Assembly: GCF_039839275.1 (NCBI RefSeq)
Contig: NZ_JBDOQP010000004.1
Span: 1 to 64,000, forward strand
DNA from: Aerobium sp039839275
Lineage (GTDB): Bacteria; Pseudomonadota; Alphaproteobacteria; Rhizobiales; Rhizobiaceae
Reading direction: 5' to 3'
Length of the DNA: 64,000 bases
The notes beneath the pieces were generated by a model, which saw nothing but the letters and a program-made list of their open reading frames with translations, did not search any database and was not told the DNA's origin. The position numbers and the translations under genes are program-made. Below are positions 48,517 through 56,197 of this stretch, one piece after another (position 1 is the first letter of the stretch; the number at the start of each line of letters is the position of its first letter).

Positions 48517-50588
48517 CACGTTATTCGCTCGCCGTAGACATCGGCGGCACCTTCACCGACGCCGTGCTGCTGGCCGATGACGGCCGCGCCTTCGTCGACA
48601 AGACGCTCACCACCCATGGCGATCTGCTCGAGGGCTTCTTCCGGGGCGTCGATCTCGTCATGGGCCGGGCGGGCATCGAGCCCGCCCATGTCAACGACGT
48701 CGTCGTGCACGCGACGACCGTGGTGACCAACGCGCTCATCGAACGCAAGGGGCCACCCGTCGCGCTCATCCTGACCAAGGGCTTTTCCGACATCCTCTAC
48801 ATCCGCGAAGAACATCGCTACGACATGTACGATCCGCAGATCGAGTTCGCCGAGCCGCTGATCCCGCGCGAGCGCACTTTCGTGATCGATGAGCGCATCT
48901 ATGCCGACGGCAGCGTCGCCGTCGAGGCGGACGAAGCGGAGATCGAGGCGATCGTCGACAGATGTGTCGAGATGGGCATCGAATCCGTTGCGGTAAGCCT
49001 GCTGAACTCGTATCGCAACGGCGCCAACGAACAGACGGTGGCGGCCGTCTTCGCCCGCAAGGCGCCCAATATCTACGTTTCACTGTCGAGCGAGATCGCG
49101 CCGCAGATGCGCGAATATCTGCGCACCTCGACCGTCGCCATCAACGCCTACACCGTACCGATCACCCGGCCCTACCTGACCGCCCTTATCGAGCAGCTCG
49201 GACAACGCGGCTTTGCCCAGCAGCCATTGATCATGCTCTCGAACGGCGGCGTTATCGCCGCCGAGAGAGCGGGTCGGCTGCCGGTGCGGATGATCGAATC
49301 GGGGCCTGCGGCCGGCGCACTCGTGGCGTGCTATTTCTCGCGCGTCTTCGGCCTCAAGGACCTGATCTCCTTCGATATGGGCGGCACCACGGCCAAGGCC
49401 TGCATGATCCAGAACCACGAACCGCTGGTCACCGGCACGTTCGAGGTCGACCGCCGCTACCGCTTCAAGCCGGGCAGCGGCATGCCGATCACCGTGCCGT
49501 CGATCGACATGATCGAGATCGGCGCAGGCGGCGGCTCGATTGCCTGGATCGATGATCTCGGCCTGCTGAAGACGGGACCCGAGAGCGCCGGCTCCATCCC
49601 TGGCCCCGTCTGCTATGGCCGCGGCGGCACACAACCCTGCGTCACCGATGCCGACGTCGTGCTCGGTATCATCGATCCCGACCGCTTCCTCGGCGGTGAC
49701 ATGAAGCTCGACGCTGACGCTGCCGGTACGGCGCTAGAGGAGCTCGGAGCAAAGATCGGCCTGAGCCGCGAGCAGGCTGCCTGGGGCGTGTTCGAGATCG
49801 TCTGCGAGCAGATGGCCGCCGCCGCACGCACGCACGCCACCGACCGTGGCATCGACTATCGTGGCCTGCCGATGCTCGCTTTCGGCGGCGCCGGGCCGGT
49901 CCACGCCTGCATGGTCGCCGACCTGATCGAAAGCACGCAGGTGATCTATCCGCCGCTCGCCAGTGTCCTGTCGGCGTTCGGAACGCTCGTTACGCCGACG
50001 CAGATCGACCTCGTCAAGAGCCAGCTATCCGGTGTCAACACGCTCGACTGGGATGCGGCGCGAGACGTGGTCACTTCGATGACGGACGATGGAACAGCGG
50101 CTCTCGTGGAGGCCGGCATCGCCAGGGACGATGTCAACTTCACCTTCGGCGCCGATCTGCGCTACCTCGGCCAGCAATCGGAAATGCGCATCGAGGTGCC
50201 GTTCGATCCGCGAACTCAACAGGACGCCGACGCGATGCGCGAGATTTTCGAGCGTGAATACGTCAACCTCTACGGCCTCAAGCTCGATGCCATGGCCATC
50301 GAGCTGGTCAACTGGCATGTGACGGCGCGGGGCGCTACGCCGGAGCGTTCCGCAACGTTGCCCCAGACCGAGAAGGCCGTCAGCGCGAGGGATCGGCGCA
50401 CCGTTCACCTTCGCGGCAAGCCCGTGGACGTCGCGGTTCGCCACCGCACCCAGCTCGCGGTTGGTGACGTCATCCAGGGGCCAGTCATCATCGAAGAGCG
50501 CGAAACGACCGCGTTCATCCTTCCAGGGTGGACAGTCGAGCTGCACGAGAACGGCAGCCTCGTCGCCAACAAGCAGATCGGAGCATGA
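48513..50588 (+). CDS. hyuA: Hydantoinase/oxoprolinase subunit A (HyuA)
   Basis: This 691-residue protein belongs to the ATP-dependent hydantoinase/5-oxoprolinase A family. It has the ASKHA-type phosphate motif DIGGTFTDAVL at residues ~7-17, VVHATTVVTNALIERKGPPVALILTKGF, SFDMGGTTAKACMI (second nucleotide motif) and EIGAGGGSIAWID. With subunit B it opens a cyclic amide such as hydantoin or 5-oxoproline, or acts as a carboxylase in the acetone-carboxylase branch; the reaction here is unknown. The start overlaps the IclR stop by four bases and it overlaps hyuB by four. Confidence 0.93.
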   Translation: MTRYSLAVDIGGTFTDAVLLADDGRAFVDKTLTTHGDLLEGFFRGVDLVMGRAGIEPAHVNDVVVHATTVVTNALIERKGPPVALILTKGFSDILYIREEHRYDMYDPQIEFAEPLIPRERTFVIDERIYADGSVAVEADEAEIEAIVDRCVEMGIESVAVSLLNSYRNGANEQTVAAVFARKAPNIYVSLSSEIAPQMREYLRTSTVAINAYTVPITRPYLTALIEQLGQRGFAQQPLIMLSNGGVIAAERAGRLPVRMIESGPAAGALVACYFSRVFGLKDLISFDMGGTTAKACMIQNHEPLVTGTFEVDRRYRFKPGSGMPITVPSIDMIEIGAGGGSIAWIDDLGLLKTGPESAGSIPGPVCYGRGGTQPCVTDADVVLGIIDPDRFLGGDMKLDADAAGTALEELGAKIGLSREQAAWGVFEIVCEQMAAAARTHATDRGIDYRGLPMLAFGGAGPVHACMVADLIESTQVIYPPLASVLSAFGTLVTPTQIDLVKSQLSGVNTLDWDAARDVVTSMTDDGTAALVEAGIARDDVNFTFGADLRYLGQQSEMRIEVPFDPRTQQDADAMREIFEREYVNLYGLKLDAMAIELVNWHVTARGATPERSATLPQTEKAVSARDRRTVHLRGKPVDVAVRHRTQLAVGDVIQGPVIIEERETTAFILPGWTVELHENGSLVANKQIGA

Positions 50589-52138
50589 ACATGGACGGCG
50601 TGGAACTTCAGATCCTGTGGAGCAACCTGATCGGGATCGTCAGCGAGCAGGCACGTGCCCTACAGCGCATCGCCTTCAGCCCCATCGTCCGCGAGGCCGG
50701 CGATCTCGCCAACGGCCTGTTTGATCGTCGGGCACGCATGGTCGCACAGGCGGTGACCGGCACGCCCGGCCATATCAATTCGCTGGCAGCAGCGGCCGGC
50801 AATCTGCTTGCCCATGTCGACGTTAACGAGTTGAAGCCGGGGGACGTGCTGATCACCAACGATCCGTGGATGTCGGCCGGCCACTTCTTCGACATCACGA
50901 TCCTTTCGCCGATTTTTCGTGGCGACAAGCTGATCGGCTATGCCGGGTCGACCATCCACCACACCGACATCGGCGGCTACGGCATCGGTTCCGGCGCCCG
51001 CGACATCCACGAGGAAGGGCTGTGGATTCCGGTGCTCAAGCTCTATGAGGCAGGCGTCCCCAACAAGACGCTGTTCGAGATCGTCAAGCGCAACGTGCGC
51101 ACGCCCGATGCGCTGCTGGGTGACCTCGGCGCTCAGGTTTCGAGCGGCATGATCGCCGCCCAGCGACTGAACGCGCTGTGCGACCGCTACGGGCTGGACG
51201 ACATCGAGGCTCTCTCGGACGAGATCATCGACAGGTCGGAGCAGGCGACACGCGATTCCATCCGCGAACTTCCAGGTGGGACATATCACGGCTCGTCGCG
51301 CTTCGACGTGCCCGGCGGGGACATCATCGAACTCAAGACGGCCGTCACCATCGATCCCGACAAGGGAGAGATCACGATCGATTTCGCCGGCTCCTCCCCG
51401 CAAAGCCGCATGGGCATCAACGTCGTGCCGGCCTATACCCACGCCTATTCGACATTCGCGGTGCGCTCTACGCTCAATCCCGACCTGCCGAATAATGCCG
51501 GCAGCCTCGCACCGATCAAGCTCGTGCTGCCCGACGATTGCGTTGTCAATGCGCGCTACCCCTCGCCGGTGAATGCGCGGCATGTGGTCGGCATGTATGT
51601 CTCCTTTCCTATCCTCAAGGCACTTGCACAAGTCGCACCCGACCGCGTCGTGGCCGAGGGATCGGGGGCGGTATGGACCATCCAGATCCAGGGCAAGGAT
51701 AGCCAGGGCCGGCCGTTCACCAGTTCGATGTTCAACTATTCCGGCGGCATGGGCGCACGGGCGAACAAGCCCGGCCTGTCGGCGATCTGCTATCCGACCG
51801 GCGTCTCGGCGGTGCCTGTGGAGGTGCTCGAGGCATCCTATCCAATCGTCTTCACATGCAAGGAGCTCGAGCACGGAACCGGCGGCGCGGGGCGGCAGCG
51901 CGGGGGCGACGGCCAGCGTATTGGCTATCGCATGCTGACCAACTCGCGCTGGCTGCTGAACACTGTTCCCAGCAGGCTGACGGCCGGTCCCGAGGGACTG
52001 GACGGTGCCGAGCCCGGCGCGGCGGGCCGTTTCGAGATCAACGGCAAGCCGATCAGCGCCGCCGGAAAAATGGAGATGAATCCCGGCGACGAAGTCTTCA
52101 TGGTAACACCCGGAGGCGGCGGATTCGGGGCCGTATAG
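50585..52138 (+). CDS. hyuB: Hydantoinase/oxoprolinase subunit B (HyuB)
   Basis: This 517-residue partner subunit has the family signature REAGDLANGLFDRRARMVAQAVTGTPGHINSL near the N-terminus, then GDVLITNDPWMSAGHFFDITI, HHTDIGGYG and the glycine-rich HGTGGAGRQRGGDGQRIGY and VTPGGGGFGAV towards the end. It overlaps hyuA by four bases and is 14 bases before the acyl-CoA ligase gene. HyuA and HyuB are encoded separately here, unlike the single-chain oxoprolinases of eukaryotes. Confidence 0.93.
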   Translation: MNMDGVELQILWSNLIGIVSEQARALQRIAFSPIVREAGDLANGLFDRRARMVAQAVTGTPGHINSLAAAAGNLLAHVDVNELKPGDVLITNDPWMSAGHFFDITILSPIFRGDKLIGYAGSTIHHTDIGGYGIGSGARDIHEEGLWIPVLKLYEAGVPNKTLFEIVKRNVRTPDALLGDLGAQVSSGMIAAQRLNALCDRYGLDDIEALSDEIIDRSEQATRDSIRELPGGTYHGSSRFDVPGGDIIELKTAVTIDPDKGEITIDFAGSSPQSRMGINVVPAYTHAYSTFAVRSTLNPDLPNNAGSLAPIKLVLPDDCVVNARYPSPVNARHVVGMYVSFPILKALAQVAPDRVVAEGSGAVWTIQIQGKDSQGRPFTSSMFNYSGGMGARANKPGLSAICYPTGVSAVPVEVLEASYPIVFTCKELEHGTGGAGRQRGGDGQRIGYRMLTNSRWLLNTVPSRLTAGPEGLDGAEPGAAGRFEINGKPISAAGKMEMNPGDEVFMVTPGGGGFGAV

Positions 52139-52152
52139 CGGGGAGGACCGAC

Positions 52153-53676
52153 ATGAACATCGCCGACTGGCTAGATAGCTCCGCGCGGCTGACACCGGAC
52201 GCTCCGGCGCTGATGCGCGGGGTGGAGGTGGTGGCGGACTATGCCGAGTTCGCGCGCCGCGCGGCTGCCCTGGGCGCGGGCCTGGCCGCGCGCTACGCGA
52301 TTGCCCCGGGCGACCGCGTGGCGATTTTCATGAAGAACCGCACCGAATATCTGGAGACGCTCTACGCCGTCTTGTGGATCGGCGCGGCCATCGTGCCCAT
52401 CAACGCCAAGCTCCACCCGAAGGAAGCCGCCGTCATACTGGAGGATTCGGCGGCCTCGCTTGTGGTTGCCAGCGAGGCTGATGGCGCCGCGCTTCGCGAG
52501 ATCGTGCCGGCCCTCAACTGCCTTGTCCCGGCTGGAACCGCATGGCACGAGTTGATCGCATCGAACGGTTCCCCGACGCCCCTGAAGCGTGCCGACGATG
52601 ATCTGGCCTGGCTGTTCTACACCTCCGGCACCACGGGAAAGCCAAAGGGTGTGATGCTTTCTCACGGCAACCTCGTCGCGGCCTCGCTGTGCTACCCCGT
52701 CGATGTCGATCCGGTGGCTCAAGCGGACGCAGCCCTTTACGCCGCGCCGATGTCGCACGGTGCCGGCCTCTACAATTTCATCCACGTCAGAAAGGCCGCG
52801 CGCCACGTGGTGCCGTTGTCGGCAGGGTTCGAACCGGATGAAATCCTCGACCTGTCAAAGCAACTGCGCGAGGTATCCTTCTTCGCCGCACCGACGATGG
52901 TTCGCCGCCTTGTCGAACGCTGCCGCGCCAGCGGCGAGACGGGCGACGGGATCAAGACGATCGTCTATGGCGGCGGGCACATGTATCTATCAGACATTGA
53001 GGAGGCCGTGGCGGTGATGGGCGATCGCTTCGTCCAGATCTACGGCCAGGGCGAAAGCCCGATGACGATCACCGCCCTGGATCGCCGCGAAGTGACCGAT
53101 CGACAAAGCACCCGCTGGCGCGAAAGACTGCAGTCGGTCGGACGCGCCCAGAGCTGCGTCGAGCTGCGTGTCACCGATGCGGACGGTACCCCTCTTCCCA
53201 CCGGTGAGACCGGAGAAATACTCGTCGGCGGACCACAGGTCATGAAAGGCTACTGGCGCAACCCAAAGGCGACCGCCGATACGCTGCGCGACGGTTGGCT
53301 GTGGACCGGCGATCTCGGGCGCCTTGACGAGGATGGCTTCCTCACTCTCACCGACAGGTCGAAGGATGTTGTCATCTCGGGCGGCACCAACATCTACCCG
53401 CGCGAGGTCGAGACGGTTCTGCTCGCGCACCCCGCGGTAGTCGAGGCGTCTGTCGTCGGGCGTCCTGATCCCGAATGGGGCGAAGTGCCGGTCGCATTTC
53501 TTGTTCTGGCCGACGGCGTGGAACTGGATGCGGCGGCGCTCGATCGGCACTGCAATGAGCACATGGCTCGCTTCAAGCGTCCCAAAGCCTACCATGTGCT
53601 TCCGGACCTGCCGAAGAACAATTATGGCAAGATCGTCAAGACGGAGCTGCGCGCCCGCCTCGCCGATCCGGGCTGA
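52153..53676 (+). CDS. AMP-binding acyl-CoA ligase (ANL superfamily)
   Basis: This 507-residue enzyme activates a carboxylate with ATP and CoA. Motifs are YTSGTTGKPKGVMLSHGN (residues ~156-173), YGQGESPMTITAL, WTGDLGRLDEDGFLTLTDRSKDVVISGGTNIYPREVE and the final lysine in NNYGKIVKTELR. GGGAGG is nine bases upstream of the ATG. Following HyuAB in the same operon, it may attach CoA to the ring-opened product. It is convergent with the cupin gene. Confidence 0.92.
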   Translation: MNIADWLDSSARLTPDAPALMRGVEVVADYAEFARRAAALGAGLAARYAIAPGDRVAIFMKNRTEYLETLYAVLWIGAAIVPINAKLHPKEAAVILEDSAASLVVASEADGAALREIVPALNCLVPAGTAWHELIASNGSPTPLKRADDDLAWLFYTSGTTGKPKGVMLSHGNLVAASLCYPVDVDPVAQADAALYAAPMSHGAGLYNFIHVRKAARHVVPLSAGFEPDEILDLSKQLREVSFFAAPTMVRRLVERCRASGETGDGIKTIVYGGGHMYLSDIEEAVAVMGDRFVQIYGQGESPMTITALDRREVTDRQSTRWRERLQSVGRAQSCVELRVTDADGTPLPTGETGEILVGGPQVMKGYWRNPKATADTLRDGWLWTGDLGRLDEDGFLTLTDRSKDVVISGGTNIYPREVETVLLAHPAVVEASVVGRPDPEWGEVPVAFLVLADGVELDAAALDRHCNEHMARFKRPKAYHVLPDLPKNNYGKIVKTELRARLADPG

Positions 53677-53684
53677 TCAGCCGC

Positions 53685-54068
53685 TCAGTCGTCGAAATCA
53701 TCCTTCTGGTGATCGACAATGTGCCGGTAGTCGTCCCGGATCGGGCAGAATATGTCGAGGTTGATCACCGTCTCGTCGCTGATCGGGATACCGCCATGCG
53801 GGACGTTTGGAGGAACGCGCAACACCTCGCCGGCGCCCATCTCGAACGTCTCGTCACCGACCGTCCAGCGCATCCGGCCGGCCAGGATCAGCGCGATCTG
53901 TTCGAAGGGATGGCTGTGCATGCCGAGCGTCATGCCCTTTTCGAGCCAATTCATCACAAGCAGCACGTCCTCGCCACGGAATCCGGCGCGACTGACATGC
54001 TCACGAACCTGGAAATTCGGCAGGTCCTCCCACTTGACCGGCATCCTGAATGGCTGGGTTTTTGGCAT
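53685..54068 (-). CDS. Small cupin-domain protein
   Basis: This 127-residue single-domain cupin has motif 1 in GMTLGMHSHPFEQIALILAG (two His and a Glu) and motif 2 in GAGEVLRVPPNVPHGG, so a metal site is likely. Such small cupins act as isomerases, dioxygenases or ligand sensors. The ATG at 54068 follows GAGGAA. It is the last gene on the minus strand of the LysR-TRAP-molybdoenzyme block, 120 bases after the DadA-like gene; that gap shows no clear terminator. No substrate can be named. Confidence 0.86.
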   Translation of the reverse strand: MPKTQPFRMPVKWEDLPNFQVREHVSRAGFRGEDVLLVMNWLEKGMTLGMHSHPFEQIALILAGRMRWTVGDETFEMGAGEVLRVPPNVPHGGIPISDETVINLDIFCPIRDDYRHIVDHQKDDFDD

Positions 54069-54188
54069 GGCGGATTCCTCATGGACATGGGTCGATTCAC
54101 ACTGCGTTTGCACGCGCCTCTGACTACCAGCAAACGGTCTCGAGTTCATGCCTTATGTCGGTCATTTTGAGCGCGGGAAGCATTGGTC

Positions 54189-55415
54189 TCAGACCTCGAT
54201 TTCCGGTGTCTTGCCCGAGACAAGGTAGGCGACCACGCGCGCCGTGCCGCAGGCCTGCGTCCAGCCATTGGAGCCATGCCCAACATTGAGATAGAGGTTG
54301 CGGCAGCCCGCCTGCCCCAGTCTCGCCGGTCCGTCCGGCGTCATCGGGCGAAATCCGCACCAGAATTGCGCCTGCTGGTAATTCGCGGCGCCGGGAAAGA
54401 GCGTCTCGACGCGGCTGCGCAGCGCACGCTTCGCCCCCTCCGGGATCCGCGCATCGAACCCGGCGAGTTCCGCGACGCCGGCTGCGCGCAACCGCGAGCC
54501 GAGCCGAGTCACCATCACCTTCGAGTGCTCGTCCATCACCGAAGAGCGAGGCGCGGCACCGTCCTCGCTTATGTCGCATGTCATCGAGTAGCCCTTGACC
54601 GGATAGACCGGCACGTCGATGCCGAGCGGCCGCAGCAATTGCGGGGCATACGGACCGGTCGCGACCACGAACGCGTCAGCCGGGATCGGGCCGGCACTGG
54701 TATCCACGTGCGTGATCCGGTCGCCGTCCCTAACAAACGCGCGGGCGACCGTATCGAAATGCATGGTGCAGCCGGCATCGCGCAGGAGCGACGTCAGAGA
54801 CTGGCAGAACAAGTGACAGTCGCCAGTCTCGTCTTCCAACAGATGCAGGCCGCCAACGAGTGGAGCATGAGCACGTGCCAGGCCCGGCTCGACTTCCCGA
54901 ACACCGTCGCCGTCGACCAGCCTATGCGGAATGCCGAGTTCGCTCAGTACCCGCGCCGACCGGCGCCCGCCCTCCATCTCTTCCTCGGTGGCGAAGACCT
55001 GCAGCACGCCGTTGGACGCATTGTCATAGGTGATGCCGGTCTCTTCGCGCAGCGCCACCAGCGAAGCCTTGCTGTAATGCGCCATGCGCTGCATGCGCGC
55101 CTTGTTCCTTGCGAACGCCTCGGGCGTGCAGTTTTTCACGAACGCGGCCAGCCATCGCCATTGGGCGAGATCGGCGCGCGGGCGCCATTTCAACGGAGCC
55201 TGGCTCTTGAACAGCCATTTGAAGGCCTTGAACGGCATGCCCGGGGCGGCCCACGGCCCTGCAAAGCCCGGGCAGACACCACCCGCATTGCCGAAACTGG
55301 TCTCGAGCGCCGGGCCGGACCGGCGCTCGATCAGCGTGACCTCATGACCCAGTTTCGTCAGATACCACGCGGTGGTGACACCCACCACGCCAGCGCCGAG
55401 CACCGCCACCCGCAT
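54189..55415 (-). CDS. FAD-dependent amino-acid oxidase/dehydrogenase (DadA-like)
   Basis: This 408-residue flavoprotein has the dinucleotide-binding VLGAGVVGVTTAWYLTKLGHEVTLIERR at the N-terminus, typical for the DadA/DAO family, an FVVATGPYAPQLLRPLG strand, and the C-terminal WCGFRPMTPDGPARLG..NLYLNVGHGSNGWTQACG that seals the FAD. It oxidises an amine or D-amino acid to an imine. It is two bases after the SDR stop. With a DapA-like lyase and a TRAP transporter it suggests breakdown of an unusual amino acid. Confidence 0.91.
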   Translation of the reverse strand: MRVAVLGAGVVGVTTAWYLTKLGHEVTLIERRSGPALETSFGNAGGVCPGFAGPWAAPGMPFKAFKWLFKSQAPLKWRPRADLAQWRWLAAFVKNCTPEAFARNKARMQRMAHYSKASLVALREETGITYDNASNGVLQVFATEEEMEGGRRSARVLSELGIPHRLVDGDGVREVEPGLARAHAPLVGGLHLLEDETGDCHLFCQSLTSLLRDAGCTMHFDTVARAFVRDGDRITHVDTSAGPIPADAFVVATGPYAPQLLRPLGIDVPVYPVKGYSMTCDISEDGAAPRSSVMDEHSKVMVTRLGSRLRAAGVAELAGFDARIPEGAKRALRSRVETLFPGAANYQQAQFWCGFRPMTPDGPARLGQAGCRNLYLNVGHGSNGWTQACGTARVVAYLVSGKTPEIEV

Positions 55416-55417
55416 TG

Positions 55418-56197
55418 CTAGTACGTCCCCGGATAGCTGCCGCCGTCGATCAACAGGTTCTGGCCTGTGATGAAGCCGGCATGCACCGAGCACAGAAAGG
55501 CAAAGTAGGCGCCGATTTCCTCGGTGCGGCCATAGCGGCGCGCCGGGTTGGATTGCGCGCGCGCCTCCCATACCTCCTCGAAGCTCTTGCCCATGTCGTC
55601 CAGCATGCCGGCAATGTGTTCGCGCTGGGCGTCACTGTCGAAGATGCCCGGAAGAAGATTGTTGATGGTGACGTTCGAAGCCACCGTCTGCCGCGAGAGG
55701 CCCGCCACGAACCCGACGAGCCCGGACCGGGCTCCGTTGGACAGGCCGAGTTCCGGCTGCGCGATCTTCACGCTGCGTGAGGCGATATTGACGATGCGCC
55801 CGAAACCGCGCTCCATCATACCGTCGACCGTCGCTTTCATCATCTCGATCGGCGGAAGCATCATCAGGTCGATCGCTGCAATCCAGTCGTCCCTGGTCCA
55901 GTTTCGGAAATCTCCGGGGGCGGCGCCACCGGCATTGTTGAGCAGGATGTCGGGCGCCGGGCACGCGGCGAGGACCGCCGCACGGCCCTCGGCCGTCGTG
56001 ACATCCGCCGCTATCGTGCAAACCTTCGCTCCGGTTGCCGCGCGGATTTCTTCCGCCGTGGCGTCCAGACGGTCGCGTCCGCGCGCGACGATCGTCACAT
56101 CCGCACCTTCACGCGCGACAGCCATGGCGCATGCCTTGCCCATGCCCTTGCTCGCGCCGGTCAGAAGCGCCTTGCGTCCTTCGAGGCCGAGTTCCAT
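55418..56197 (-). CDS. SDR-family protein with altered catalytic site
   Basis: This 259-residue SDR has GASKGMGK at the N-terminus, NNAGG and a C-terminal FITGQNLLIDGGSYPG, so the Rossmann fold is sound. The normal YxxxK motif is absent: the aligned segment reads GLSNGARSGLVGF, with Leu/Ser/Asn and Arg where Tyr and Lys are expected. A Ser in NIASRS remains. The protein may use different residues or be non-catalytic; a subgroup of FabG-like SDRs shows the same SN-x-x-R pattern. It overlaps the molybdoenzyme stop by one base. Confidence 0.88.
   Translation of the reverse strand: MELGLEGRKALLTGASKGMGKACAMAVAREGADVTIVARGRDRLDATAEEIRAATGAKVCTIAADVTTAEGRAAVLAACPAPDILLNNAGGAAPGDFRNWTRDDWIAAIDLMMLPPIEMMKATVDGMMERGFGRIVNIASRSVKIAQPELGLSNGARSGLVGFVAGLSRQTVASNVTINNLLPGIFDSDAQREHIAGMLDDMGKSFEEVWEARAQSNPARRYGRTEEIGAYFAFLCSVHAGFITGQNLLIDGGSYPGTY

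Noticed and set aside
53671..53682. GGCTGATCAGCC palindrome at the end of the acyl-CoA ligase gene
   Set aside because: It is a loop-less 6-bp repeat overlapping the stop codon between convergent genes; too short to call a terminator.
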